DNA from: Litsea cubeba
Taxonomy: Eukaryota > Streptophyta > Magnoliopsida > Laurales > Lauraceae
NCBI GenBank assembly: GCA_012931725.1
Contig: CM022952.1
Span: 54,043,000-54,106,999, forward strand
Reading direction: 5' to 3'
Length of the DNA: 64,000 nucleotides
Shown here: piece by piece, positions 1 through 12,129 of the stretch
Layout of the letters: the number at the start of each line of letters is the position of its first letter
Position numbering within the stretch: the stretch's first letter is position 1
Notes under the pieces: model-generated
Seen by the model: the letters and a program-made list of their open reading frames with translations, nothing else
What the model was told of the DNA's origin: nothing
Database searches by the model: none
Translations under genes and position numbers: made by a program

Positions 1-1116
1 TTTATATTAACTTGAACAATATAAGTGATTTTGGAGAGTAAAGAGTATAGAAATTTGATAATGTGAGAGATTTCTTCAATACCATCTTAAGTTTTACTGT
101 GCAAATGCCAACATTGTCTAAAGGCCGAAAACAAACCAAGAAAATATTAAAAAGAAAAAATATTACCCCAGTGCGAAAATAGAAGGAGAGGAAGAGAAAA
201 GATCAAATTAAAAAAAAATAAAAAATTCTTAGTAAAGGAAAATTAATGGGGTAGGTGCTGACATTTTCCTATTTCTACATAAAGTAAAGTATCATTCCAC
301 ACTCAAACCTAAGGAGGTGTTTGTGCAACGGAATTTTTCCAAGAAAGAAATGCCCGACAAAGCGCAGGAAAATCCGGTGCCGCCTGCTTCTTTATAAGTT
401 CAGTGGAGCGATGAAACACAGGTGAAGTTCTCCATTTAATGTGTTTTTTCATGGCTAGAGCAGATTCCGAATTCACCTCCCTACGTCGGATACGCAGAGC
501 CTGGGAAGAGCCCCACGGTTCTAGTCACCTTTTCTCCTCTCTCTCTCAAATAATTGGGGACATGAAAGATATTAAAATGATAAAAATGAACGAATAAATT
601 CGTGAAATTGGGGATATGAAAGGTATTAAAAATGAAAAACAAATGTATGAATAAATACCAAAATCACATGGGACCATTTTAAATTCAAGAAAACTCATAT
701 AAAATACAACCGTGCTTCCTAAAGATGCATCATCACCTAAATGGATAGGGAAAAACAGGGTTGATTCAGGCTCATCAACAGTCTTACAAAGATACTGCTT
801 AACCATCAATTTGCAGAATTAATCAGACCTCTCGGTCCTCATTTTTCTTTCTTCCTAAAAAAAAAGATTGTGACTTATATACAGCTATATAAAATATAAA
901 CCCGCATTGCAAGAAAAGTTCACTTTTCAAAATATCGAATTCTCAAAAACATTACAGAAAAAGCGGTAACACCAAACATGAAATTTTCATCAAAGTGAAA
1001 ACTATTTCTATTTTTCATGCGTTTTTTCCACTGCATAGGGTTGCCCACAAAACGCCAGGAGTGAGAAGAGGAAAAAGAAAAGAGAAAAAAGAAAAACTAA
1101 AAACAGAGTCATTTAC
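1..1116. other. Non-coding flank, probably intron 1 of DUF674 copy C
   Basis: No coding exon is recognisable here. If copy C has the layout of copies A and B (exon 2 one to two kb downstream on the minus strand), this stretch is its first intron and exons 2-3 lie beyond the left edge. It is AT-rich with several A-runs and a short repeated segment (about 545-660). A minus-strand open frame around 546-809 has no family resemblance I can recognise. Confidence 0.45.
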
Positions 1117-1738
1117 CTCCTCTGAGCCAAGATTCACATTCCTCTCCTCAAGCACAGTGGCATCACTGATGCCCATCTCTTAAGCATTTCCAAAGTCGTC
1201 CCAATACAAACCGGCGATACCTGCAAATCATCTGTTATAATATATCTCATTCTTCCTTAACAAACACTCCATCCTTCCCATCTCTTGCACCATTCTTGGA
1301 CTCTTCTTTACCTATCTTCCATTTCACTGTGACTCCAGAATAGCATTGCTTCTCCGAAAGACTAGTACTGATCAAGTACTTAATATCAGAGCGGAATGGA
1401 AGTGACGCCTCGCAGAAGTAATACTCAATAGGCTCTCTCTCATCAATATTCACAACCAAATCTCTGCAATGCTCTTCTGAAGCGCTTATTGGATGGAGAA
1501 GCATGTTCTTGCATGATTCAGTCTGTAGATACTGCACGTCCAGATTTTCCAAACTCTCATATAACGTACTCATGCAACCTATTTGTGATTGCTTGGCTGT
1601 GAGACGGATAATAGTGCCCATGGGCATTGTCAAGAAGCTGAAGAGAAGGTCGATGAAATCCTTGTCAGATTCTGCATATAAAATCTGGTTTTTCTTCTTG
1701 TGTACAAGGAGTTTCAAGCTGATTTCTTTGGCAGCCAT
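1117..1738 (-). pseudogene. DUF674 family protein, copy C, exon 1 only, frameshifted
   Basis: The start (MAAKEISLKLLVHKKKNQI) and the next 150 residues match exon 1 of the two other DUF674 copies in this window: the FSFLTMP-GT-IRL block, the YLQTESCKN block and the SEEHCR motif. The family (PF05056) is plant-specific and of unknown function. After KDGVFVK the frame is lost by a 1-nt deletion relative to copies A and B. A second small deletion follows in the segment that reads LLKRFGISDA in copy A, and exon 1 has a length not divisible by three (622 nt to the GAG/GTAAAT donor at 1117/1116). The CxCG motif of the other copies is degenerate here (QCYSG). Exons 2 and 3 would lie outside the window. 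Pseudogene status is inferred from the frameshifts; sequencing error cannot be excluded. Confidence 0.8.
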
Positions 1739-4703
1739 GATTCTAGATCGAACCCAGATGGGTTGTTCGATTGTTGAATTGTTTGTGAGTGATTTTTCTC
1801 CTCCCAGAGCTTCTTCGTATTGAAGAAATATCTGGACAGTGGAAAACCACTGTACTACAAAAAGAGAAAGTAAAGGAAAGCATGCAAAGGAGGGGGCAGA
1901 AAAAAAATTGTAAGATTCCTTCCGACACCTTCGGTCTATGTGGGACCCGAAGGTTACAAAATTAAAAGCATTTCAATTTACCCCTGAGAAATTTTCATTT
2001 GTGGGATTCATTTGGCTAGAACCACTCCACACTCACCAGCAACAGGCTTGTAGGCCAATTTGATGCTAATTTGACCTAACGTGTGTCACGTTCACAAACC
2101 AAATCCTCGGATATTCCTCACCGATTTTTCATAAGATATAAAAAATCCACATTAGCATTTGTAAATCTTTGAGGATTAGGAACAAAGGAGATTCTCATTT
2201 TTGAATAGTTTAAATTCCAATCTCCAGTTTTGTGAATTTATGTGTTGATCAATTTTCTCATCTATATGCACTGATGGACCTATGTCAATGTAAAATCTTG
2301 GGCTATACAAATCCTCAATGGAAAATCCTTAACACTATGGCAGTGAGTCATGGATTTCTCAGTTGGTACCTAACGTGCCCTTTAGTCATGGTTATCGATT
2401 GAATGCGAAGAAAATACATAAACAAAAACTCCTTAAATTTCAAGTGGTTAGAATAATCTGATGTGGCCAATCTTTTGCCTGACTATTCCAACTTTCCTTT
2501 CTCCAGATCAGATTGAACCAGGATGGCCCAAACCTAACCCCAAGCACAAATAAATGCCCAATGCAGATGGAACGACTACTCCCAAACCTAACCCCAAGCA
2601 CAAATAAATGCCTCTTTTTTTTTTTGGTAAATACATAAATCTGCATGTTTAGTACTGTATGGTTTAATTTATTTACGTTTTATATACTATATACGTAATT
2701 TTCAAACGGCGAAAGAAAATCGCAATAGTATTGGATTAAGAAAATGAGAAAGGTTAGGGAAAAACACCAAATCGACTCCTGAACTGGCAAGCCATTGGTT
2801 TTGTAGCTTCCCAATTCTACATAAATTAAAATAAAATATAGATGCACTAACTGAATCGAGTCCGGCTCAATTAAGCCTAAGCAATTACCTACTAACTCTG
2901 TTTTTTTTTTTTTTTTTTCAATTGTCTCTTCTATTTTGGCTCTTTTTGAGCATGTATAGCTTTTTGTATATGGGGCTTTGGCCCATGTCCTCTTCTTTTT
3001 TAATATATTCATTACCTTAAGCAAAAATAGAATTGAGTCAACCTCACGTAATATCCCGGTAAATTCATGGTAAATTGGGCCCGACAAATGATTATTAAAT
3101 ACGTGAAGGGTGAAGGACTGGTTATTCATTTTCCATATTCTTTAATTCAATTTCAATTTAACAGTGGATTATTTCAAAGCCATTTACGGATGTTCTCCTT
3201 TCTTTCTTCAATTTGTCCATTATGAGGAATAAATTTTTGAAAATTCTTAAAAACTCAATTCCATACAAAAGAACAGGCCCAAAAGGTCCATACTAGGCCC
3301 TTCAAAATGCACCCAACATCAAGAGCCAAAGTTTCCCATTCATCACCATAGACCATAGTGCACTAGCCATACGGCCCATACGTAGACTGGCAGTTGATTG
3401 GAGTAGTGGACCGCAGCATGTCCCTGTCAAATATTGGAGCACGTTTGGATCTTCAAATCAATCTCATTTAAATCAGTATACACAATTGCAAAACTTGTGT
3501 TGCCTTGTTCTTTGACATAACTACTAACAGGTAACCGGAGTTGGAGATAGTCCAGTAAATTGAGGGAGGGGAAACTGAGTTCGGAGGATCAAAACAGAGC
3601 CTCTGGGTGAATCATTGCCCAAGTGCTCAGCTTATGGGCCTGTTAGATGGCCTCCGGGATAGTAGAATTTAAGAACCCCAAATTCTTTCCAAATCTCGAA
3701 TTGCTCTTTAGGTGGTTATTTTGAAAATTTCTCAAGCAACCACCTTCATCTGGAATTCAGATGACATGCTCTAACTACTGCACCTGTAATGTACTAATGC
3801 CTCGCCCCTGTATGTCCCAGAAAATCTTTACTTCCTCTGCTTTGTGAACGACCATCTGACATCAATTACGCTCCCTAAAATGGTGTTATTGAATTTAGGA
3901 CAGATAAAGGATTCTAGTCGTTAAAGTAGTATTTTATGATACTGGTGTGAGTCTTGCTAACAGAAGTCCATATCAGGCTTTGGGGCACGCGGTAGGCCTG
4001 TATTATCCATCTCCAGAGATTAGGAGAAGATATGGGCGTAAAGACTAGAGAACAGGGGATGCCTGAAAAATATCAAATATCAAAGAGATGTTGAAAAAAT
4101 CCTCAACCCTTTCAGTTCTAATCATAATTAATAGAACAGATAAACAACATGGGCCCTTCAATGAATGTATTTCCTTATTGGATGGTCTCGTATAGTCATG
4201 GAATCTTCGCAAGGTCTCCGAATATTTCTCTTACCAGTGATCAATCAAAACAGAATCAAATGGGGCATAATGAGAAATACAAAACAAATTTTATTTCAAT
4301 AGGTTGGCAATTCTAGGCTCTCATAACTAACAAAGGCAAAAATGGCTTGCCATGGTGTGGAAAATGGACATGAGATTGTAGAGGCTAGAATGTTTGATAA
4401 GGCAGGTGCCAGCAGAGTGTAGAAATGCCTGAACATTGAAAAAAATATTTCCAAACCCTAAACTAGTATGGTTACTACAGAACAATATTTAGTTATAAAC
4501 ATATCATCTCCATCAAGTTCCATATTTAAGAAGCCATATAGTTCTTTACAAGCGATAAAGGACATGCAGAGCCCAGACAGTTTAAGCATATATTAGTTTT
4601 GGATATTGCGAAAGGAAAGTGTATTCACAATCCATTCGAAAGTCAGACCTCAGTTTTAGCATCCCTAGCAGATGGAACCATGGCTAGATCTCCTTCCCTA
4701 CTA
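1739..4703. other. Intergenic spacer between DUF674 copies C and A
   Basis: It holds the promoter side of copy C and the 3' flank of copy A. No gene is seen. The part 2620-4080 is paralogous to 12130-13900 (shared strings such as TTGCAGCTTCCCAATTCTAC or its TTGTAG variant, and the CTGAAAAATATCAAA segment near 4060). It also contains the uninterrupted counterpart of the MULE 2 insertion site near 4027-4078. A 17-bp T-run sits at about 2902-2919. Confidence 0.6.
2528..2615. repeat. Short direct repeat, SINE-tail-like
   Basis: The string AACCTAACCCCAAGCACAAA occurs twice about 54 bp apart and is followed by a T-run at 2616. A related CCCTAGGCACAAAGAAATG string followed by a long T-run ends the SINE-like sequence near 12070-12115. 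This is probably a truncated, partly duplicated SINE tail. Confidence 0.4.
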
Positions 4704-7700
4704 CTACTTTGGCTTCTTCAAGAAAACATCACTTAAAACCGTCTTCGAGATTAAAGAAGCTTTCAATATAGACAAGGCCTGCAACCACAGTAAAAAAACT
4801 CATCAGCTGCCTATCATTTATATGTGAACTTTATACTTTTTATTTTCATATGCAAATCTTCCTTTCCAAGATCATTTAACTTGTGATTCGATACATAATG
4901 TCAGCTTGTAACAGCCAATTCATCCTCCTATATTCTGGAGGACAATTTATATGCTAGAGATCAACATCCTTGTGATGCTAACTATCTTCATTTCTCTTGG
5001 AATGAAATGTGGATGATTGTCAATATACCAATGGGCTGTTCAAAGACAAAACTAGCATGAATCAAGCGCACATTGGGCTGCATGTGGGCTGTGATTTTAA
5101 GCTTGTGGGCTATATCCAACCTCATTTTCTCAGCAGATGAATAAAGAGGTGAGGTACATGGACTGACTAGGTGGCTAGCCACAACCAAAGATATATAAAA
5201 TGACAGCGTTGGTTCACTTCCATGTGGAGAAAACAGGTTGAGAAAATTGCCCACAGTAGAATTTGAACTTGGACAGTTTCCTCCACCTCTGTTTTTTAGA
5301 CATATGAGGTAAAGTGGAAAAAAAGGATAGACATCACTCATACGAAACATGAAGAATCCTCTCCCTTTTTTCTTATTCAAATGATAAACCTAAGGGTTTC
5401 CAGAGGGGCTAACTTTCTCCTGTTTGGCAATATTAGAATGAATGAAGAAAAACTTATTTGGCAAGCATTATCTCTCCCTTTCTGAACATTTATAAAATCT
5501 CTCCCACTCTATCTCCCTCCTCTAGATTTTCTCAGATTCTCTCTCAAAAAATGCCAGCCAATCAAGTTTTTCTTCATTCATTCTCATAATGAGATGTTCT
5601 TAAAATAATGCCAATGCCAAACAGGCCCTTCTCTGCCGGATATGTGCCTTAAGATTAGAAATACTGCCCAACAGTAGCCCCGATCATCTCAACTCTATAG
5701 CCCTTGAAGATACCAAACCGTGTCGGAATGTTGCTTCTCTTTACCTCCTCTTCTCCCACACTAACAACCTGCTCCTCCAAATCGCTAATGGGAACGTTAA
5801 ACTGACTAAGAAAAGAGATGCCTGAGATGGTTGAAAGCGGTTTCACAATTAATTCTTCTGTAACCATGAACATTCCTGGTCCAGCCATAAATGCTCCTCC
5901 AAGCTCCGTCACCACATCATGAAACTTTGGATTTATTGCTTCTACTTGAATTGTCCCGCACCCATGTGAGCATGCACCAACGCCACTGCAAGTAATACCA
6001 AATCCATTATCTAAGCAACTTGGGCAAGCAAAAGTTGTGAGTTTCCCTGGGAGTTCATTAATTTGAATTAGTTGGTTCGTTGAACCAAAATAAGGTGCAA
6101 GCTTTGGGTCCAGTAGCAAGGGTTTGGTTTCCTCAGATTTCATCCAACGTTTGTTTAATTCTTTGATGCTCTTGTACAAGTCATCCAAACATCCCATGCT
6201 AGTACATCCACCCAAGCATTTAACTATGGAGCCAAGAGGAAAAGCAAGGAAGCTAAAGAGCAGATCTGGGAATTCTTCTCCCACTTGGGCATACAAAACC
6301 TTGTTTCTGGATTTGCTCACAAATAGGCTAACACGCATCTTCCTACAGTTGCTTCCAATCTCTGTTTCTGTGTGCGAATGAGCCATATCTTTGGAAACTA
6401 GCTCTATGACTTTGAGACCAAGGGTGACCTCATCAATGGTGTGTTGCATGGGTAAAAACACGTCTGTTAAAGGCGTCTTGGAGAGTAATGAGCTCTTGAG
6501 CATATGCAAGACCTAATAAATGAAAGAAGTAGAATTTATAAGAAGGTGTGGATATTAGGCAGGTTCGCATGAGAAAAAAAATGATAGGAAAAAAAAGCAA
6601 ACGATCATGAATGGTGAACATGTCCAACTCACGCAGACTATACAGTAGAATGCTTGGTCATAATCATGTCATGTCCCAGTGTAACTCAAATTTAATTCTT
6701 TTGCAATTATTTGAGAGTTTGTAAATGGAGTAGATCCATGGGGCCTGTGTACTTTTAGATGGTATCAGAGCAATTTCTCTAAGACAATTAAGCTTTTATA
6801 ATCCCTAATCTCTAACAACCATGTGTATTATTACGATCGGAAGTTGGAATAAAAGAAATAGCTTCTTCTAGGATGCAGAAGCAACAATAGAAGTTCAAAC
6901 GTCCAAAGCAAAAGTTGTTCCACAATAACCGCAGCATTGTTGGAGAGATCCATGTCTCTTCCCTTTGTATAAATCAATTGGAAGTTCAACAAATATAATG
7001 GCTACGATGAAAGCAAAAGCCAATCCAGAGAAGAGCGTAAGAAAATCAATCCCTCAAAGAGAAGACCCTCTAATGTAAAAATGCAAATCCACCAATTTTA
7101 TGTGAAAGCCTACTAAGATAAGAACAAGCCACCAATCAAATCTACTATGAAAGAAAAGAGCTTATAAGCTTCTCAAGTGCAATAGATATTCCCTTGGGGA
7201 TCACCTTCTATTATACAAATTAAGAAACCAACTTTTCACTTACTAGATGAAGAGGAGAAAAAAACGAAAAAAGAGAAAACAACGTCCTGCACTTTCTTTC
7301 TCACAAATAAAGGTAACAAACTGGTCTTGTGGCCAATCAATTGGTAACTCAGTGGTGAGGCGCCTCCCTTCCACAAAAATAGTTAGGATTAGTCCCTGAC
7401 TTGGGCGAAGGCGTGCCATAATGCCGCTCCCTACGACCACTCTAAAAGTAAGCTTGTGGGCGCGATGTCGAATACCGTATAAAATATTGAGTTGTGCATC
7501 TTCCATCACCAATTAGTTTTTGAAGGAATGGTAGCTCAGTGAGTGCATACGATCCTACAAGTGGTATCAAAGCTCCGGGTCATGAGTTCGAGTCGCTGGA
7601 GCACCAACGAGGGGGGATTGTTGGTCGGAGGCGTGCCACAATGCCGCTCCCTATGACCGCTCTAAAAAAATAAAACATTAATGAGTTGTGCCTCTTCCAT

Positions 7701-9485
7701 CACCAATTGGTTTTTGAAGGAATGGTAGCTCCGTGGGTGCATAAGATCCTACACCGACTATAACACTGATAGTGAGGGACTTGCGTGAGTGTGTGAGTGT
7801 TTGCGCGAGAGGAAAAAAATTAAGAAAAAAACAAACTAACTTCTCTTGTAGGGCCACCACAAGAGGGTGGACTAAAACCTAACAAGAAAAGAAAAAGAAA
7901 AGGAGAGAGAGGGAGAATAAGAGAAGGACATTTTCAAAATGGTGTCTTCTATTCTAGAACCTCTCTCCAACTCCCTCTATAACTCTCATGTTTCTTATCT
8001 TATAAAGATAAGATAAGACAAGAATGAGGATATATGAGTTGACTAATACTCATGATATGAGTTGACGACTTTCACAATACTCCAACATGCAGAGTAACAG
8101 AGAGTGGCAGACCCAGCAGATTTTCCTGGGGCCACTATGGGCTGAGAGTAACATGATCTAATCGCTTGTCCCCTAGCATTTGCAAACACCATGTTTGTTC
8201 ACCATAATTCCAAAATTCCTGTCACCTCTCTCAAATTACTTTTGAAATTCCTGAAATTCCAACCCCTCAGTATTTTGTTGAAATTTATGGACGAACAAGT
8301 ACAAAAGAGGATGATTCATGAATTCCACGTATTGGAGAATTATTAAATTGTCCTGAAAGGAATTCCTCAAATTCCAGTAAAGAAGCAAGATAAATTTTCA
8401 GATGTCAAATACCAAAATACCTAGGGTTGTGACTCTCACTAAGTACTCAACTCTAAATGCACACAATCCCACCATTATTCATCTATCAAATGGTCCCACT
8501 AGCATGAAACAACTCATCAAAGTCCACTCCCCTCCAGGAACCAACCATAATCAAGCAGTCACTCATGAAAATTAAAAAAAAAAAAACTTAAACTTACAAA
8601 TAACAATTAACAACTTGCCTTTAATTTCTGAAAACAACTTGTCTTTAATTCTAACATTTCAAAACAACTACCACCCCTTTTATGCTCTAATATTTCAAAA
8701 CAACTACCACCCCTTTTATGCTTTTACATATAGACACCGTCACACCAATACTGACAGCGGCAATCCTAGGAATTGTTGTGATCTCTTCCAGACTTTTGTA
8801 AATTCACACAGCACACAAAGAGAAGTAAGAAAGAAGAGTGGTCACATACCTCCTCTTGCCCAAGATTCACATTCCTCTCCTCAAGCACAGCAGCATCACT
8901 AATGCCAAATCTCTTAAGCAGCTCCAAGCTTGTCCTCATACAAACAGGCAATACCTGCAAATCATCTGTTATCATATATCTCATTTTACCCTTCACAAAC
9001 ACTCCATCCTTCCCATCTCCTCCAGCATTCATTGACTTCTCTCTTGGTATCCTCCACTCCACCGGTCTTCCACAACGACATATCTTATCCGGAAAAGAGC
9101 TGATCAAGTGCTTATGGTCATGAGAGACGGAACGAAATGGCCCATTATGCCAATCAATGCACAAGTAGTAGTTAGTAGGCTCGGTATCATCAATATTCAC
9201 TATTAAATTTCTGCAATGCTCTTCCGAAGCACTCTTAGGATAGAGAAGCATGTTCTTGCATGATTCTGTCTGTAGATACTGCACGTCCAGATCCTCCACA
9301 CTCCCGAATAAGTTATGGAGGCTGCCCATCTCTGATTGCTTGCCAGTGAGACGGATAACTGTTCCTAGGGGCATTGTCAAGAAGCTGACGAGAACGTCAA
9401 CAAAGTCATTCCCAGATTCTGCGTATACAATCTGGTTTTTCTCTGTGTGTATCATGAGTTTCAAGGTGATCTCTTTGGCAGCCAT
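4704..9485 (-). CDS. DUF674 family protein, copy A, intact, three exons
   Basis: Model: exon 1 9485-8850, exon 2 6512-5745, exon 3 4778-4704, all joined in phase 0 with GT-AG introns (donors GAG/GTATGT and GAG/GTAAAG; acceptors TTATTAG/GTC and TTGCAG/GCC). This gives 492 codons, a usual length for the family (PF05056, plant-specific, unknown function). The protein has two tandem domains. The first starts MAAKEITLKLMIHTEKNQIV and holds a C-x-CG motif (KICRCGRPVEW). The second starts near RVSLFVSKSRNKVLYAQ, holds a CPSC/CSHGCG cysteine cluster, and repeats the FLFSFL-P-GS-VK pattern. Linkers LLSKTPLTDVFL and LKASLISKTVLSDVFL begin exons 2 and 3, showing the internal duplication. No stops or frameshifts were found. 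Intron 1 is 2.3 kb and carries SINE-like sequence. It is the only intact member of the cluster in the window. Confidence 0.85.
6760..6771 (+). other. Primer-binding-site-like motif of an LTR retrotransposon
   Basis: TGGTATCAGAGC is the usual initiator-methionine-tRNA primer binding site of plant LTR retrotransposons. A related TGGTATCAAAGC lies at about 7563. No LTRs, gag or pol sequence can be seen around them, so this is at most a relic inside intron 1 of DUF674 copy A. Confidence 0.3.
7405..7760 (+). repeat. Tandemly duplicated SINE-like sequence in intron 1 of DUF674 copy A
   Basis: Two copies of a roughly 210-bp unit share GCGTGCCA(T/C)AATGCCGCTCC and TTTTTGAAGGAATGGTAGCTC. The unit contains a tRNA-like A box (TAGCTCAGTGAGT, about 7531) and a B-box-like GAGTTCGAGTC (about 7583), the arrangement of a tRNA-derived SINE. 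No clear target duplication was identified. Confidence 0.45.
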
Positions 9486-10019
9486 GATTCCAGATCAAAC
9501 CCAGATGGATTCTTGGATTGTTGAATGGTTTTGCTGGTTCGGGGATTTGGATTCTGGTTTCTCACGGAGAGAGAACAGAGACTTTCCCTTTCTATTGTTT
9601 GCCCACAGGCTCGCAGGGAGTGATTCTTCCACTTGAATGAAAGCATATGCTTTGATGAAATGGAAAAGCACGCAAAAGACGAGGGAGTAAAAAAGGAAAC
9701 TCCCCGTAAGATTCTTTCCTTCTCTCGTCCACTTTGAGTCGGCAAAATGCGATGCATGTGGGACGCGCACACAAATTTTTTTTTTTTTTTAACAAAGGGG
9801 CTAGGACCCGATAGAAAGCCCACGGCCCCACACCCACGGAAAACAGCTCACTCATATAGAAAAAGAGCCCCCACATGAGGGGATGCTCGTAATTAGATAA
9901 ATTCTTTTATTAGTATATTAAAAACTCTATTTTATTATTAAATTTCTTCACTTGACCATTGCTTGCACTACCTAAATAAAATTCTTGGGTCTACCGGGTG
10001 GGAAGAAAGCCCACACAAG

Positions 10020-10268
10020 CAGGGTCGGACCCAGGAATTCTTCTTTGGGGGGGGGGCACTATTTAGAAATAAAATCTTGGGAGGGCCACATATAAAAAAA
10101 TTACATATAATTCTTAAAACACATTGAGGGGTTTTTTTTTATTTTGGGGGGGGGGGGGGGGGGGGGGGGCATAAGAAAAAAAATACAAATTTCTTTAAAA
10201 CTTCAAGGGGTTTTCTACAATTTGGGCAGGGCGCCATGGCCCTTGATGCAGCATACCCTCAGACCCTG
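10020..10268. mobile_element. hAT-like MITE remnant
   Basis: The left end CAGGGTCGGACCC and the right end, which reads CAGGGTCTGAGGG on the other strand, form short terminal inverted repeats of the CAGGGTC type seen in hAT-like MITEs. The inside is low in complexity with a long G-run. I could not find a convincing 8-bp target duplication, so the boundaries are tentative. Confidence 0.4.
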
Positions 10269-11874
10269 AGCAGCCAGATGAGAATCGCCACTCCTTGCCA
10301 CTCGAGCACGGAGCCGTTCTCAATCCACAAACTATTTAGTGATGGATCAAAGAAAAGAAAATGAAAAATGTTCGTCTTGGTGGTCATGCGTAGAATGGAC
10401 GGTTAATGATCTAAACTGCTTCAATTTGTGTATGTGATTTTCTCCTGCAAGCCTATCGGCCACATTATACTCACTAAAATTGCGTTCCATGACGGTCTGT
10501 ATTCGACACTCACTACTTTTTCTGGATCCAAGTTCAATAAAAGAAAACGGGCTTTTAAATTTAAGATTAGTTGTTTGTGTAGGTTTAGCGGGCGCCACCT
10601 ATAATAGTCCTTTGGGGTCAAAGACCTCAAGGATATTGAGGTCATCAAAGAAATTTACCAGACAAAGGGTTAAGATAATCAAATGACAGCAGGGCTAGAT
10701 TTTAGCCCATTTTGAATCCTTTCCATCTCTCAAAGGGCTAGGCCAGGATGAACCCACGGTAGTCCTTACCTTACTGTCAATATCTAGGCAAGTCCCAAAA
10801 CAGGGGAAAGCCTTTGGATGGCCTGCACTACCAAGGCCCTTACCTACCCTCATGGGGCCTAAAACAATAAGAAAATCAATTTTTTTTAAGTTTTCCTACA
10901 ATGCTATTAGATATCAATTGTTAACCAAATGGCGAAGTTAATTTTCACCTTTTTTTCTAATAGGGCCGGCAATGCTTCCAATAAGCAACATGGCGAAGTT
11001 AATTTTCCTTTATTTTAAAACAATGTCTACTTTTAAATGTAGACAATGTTCAGTTTAATTTAGTGTAAAAGATTAGAATATAAATGGTTCGGATTAATGT
11101 AAGCAATGTCTACTTCTTTGCCTATAAAGTCTAAACTTATACCAATATGTTACACTGTTTTAATAAAACTCTCTCATTCCAAAAGTGAAGGCAATGATCT
11201 GAATCATGCTATAAGTCTTGAACCGTTATATGTTTACAGAAATTAAACCATTAATAACAAACACTCCAAGTGTATTTCTGTCTTGAAACATTGTTTCAGA
11301 CATATCTACACTTCTACCCAGTCAAAACGGTTTTCTTTTTTTCTTAATTTGAAAAATAACATATGCACTTACAAATATATTTATATATTTATATAAAGGG
11401 CCGTGCTCGATCCTGTACATATACCTCGCGCTGTATTACCATGAAAGTAGCTAGATGGAGTCCATCTAGGACCCCACTAATGACTGTTAATTTTTTTTTA
11501 GATTCAATCCAACGGCGACTGAATGTTTAATGAGTGAAGAATTAGGTTTGATGCTGGATCATGAGATGACAAGATCTTCAAAGGGGCTGCATGAATCGAA
11601 GGTGGGCTCAAGGAGGCCCAATAGACATGGCCAAAAACTAGAAATGTTAAATAAAAAAAACCTCAGGTATCTTATTTTATTTTGCTATGATGATTCTTGA
11701 GCAAGGATTCTTTCATCTAGATTTCAGATTACTAACATTAACCAATGGGAATGACCATGATGAGACCAAGAAAATCTTTATTTCCATGACGATATGAACG
11801 TACTGATTATTATACAGGTCAAGGAATCTAAATGGCCGGCAATATACTGTTTTGTGTAACTACAATGTAACTCT

Positions 11875-12117
11875 AAGGGGTAGCCATGGTTTGCACTTGG
11901 AGGTTGTGGGTTCGAAACTACACTACCACACTGAGGCTACAGGGGAGTTTACCCAGCTTCCATACTAGTCATAGTGTGATACTGGGACTAAGTCCATCTC
12001 AGACATGTCCTACAATTAGCAGGTTGTTTAGTTCCTATATAAGCATTAATCTGTAGGCTGGCTCTGACCCTAGGCACAAAGAAATGTCTATGTTTTTTTT
12101 TTTTTTTTTTTTTTTGT
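11875..12117 (+). mobile_element. tRNA-derived SINE-like element with T-tail
   Basis: A B-box-like GTGGGTTCGAAACT (about 11906-11919) follows a weak A-box-like GGGGTAGCCATGG (about 11877). The element continues through CTGGCTCTGACCCTAGGCAC and ends in a T-run of about 25 bases. The downstream sequence (TAAATAAATGCCTATATTTAGTATTGTA) matches that after the T-run near 2616, so this tail type sits in both paralogous spacers. Confidence 0.5.
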
Positions 12118-12129
12118 GCTTTTTTTGCT

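Larger units (their letters stand above)
9486..12129. other. Intergenic: promoter side of DUF674 copy A plus repeat relics
   Basis: No gene is recognised. The first 300 bases should hold the promoter and 5' leader of copy A. A long T-run lies at 9777-9791 and a G-run of more than 20 bases near 10147-10170. The stretch 10680-10720 resembles 48680-48720, another sign of segmental duplication. A 25-bp segment (ATGGCGAAGTTAATTTTC) is repeated at about 10930 and 10990. Confidence 0.5.
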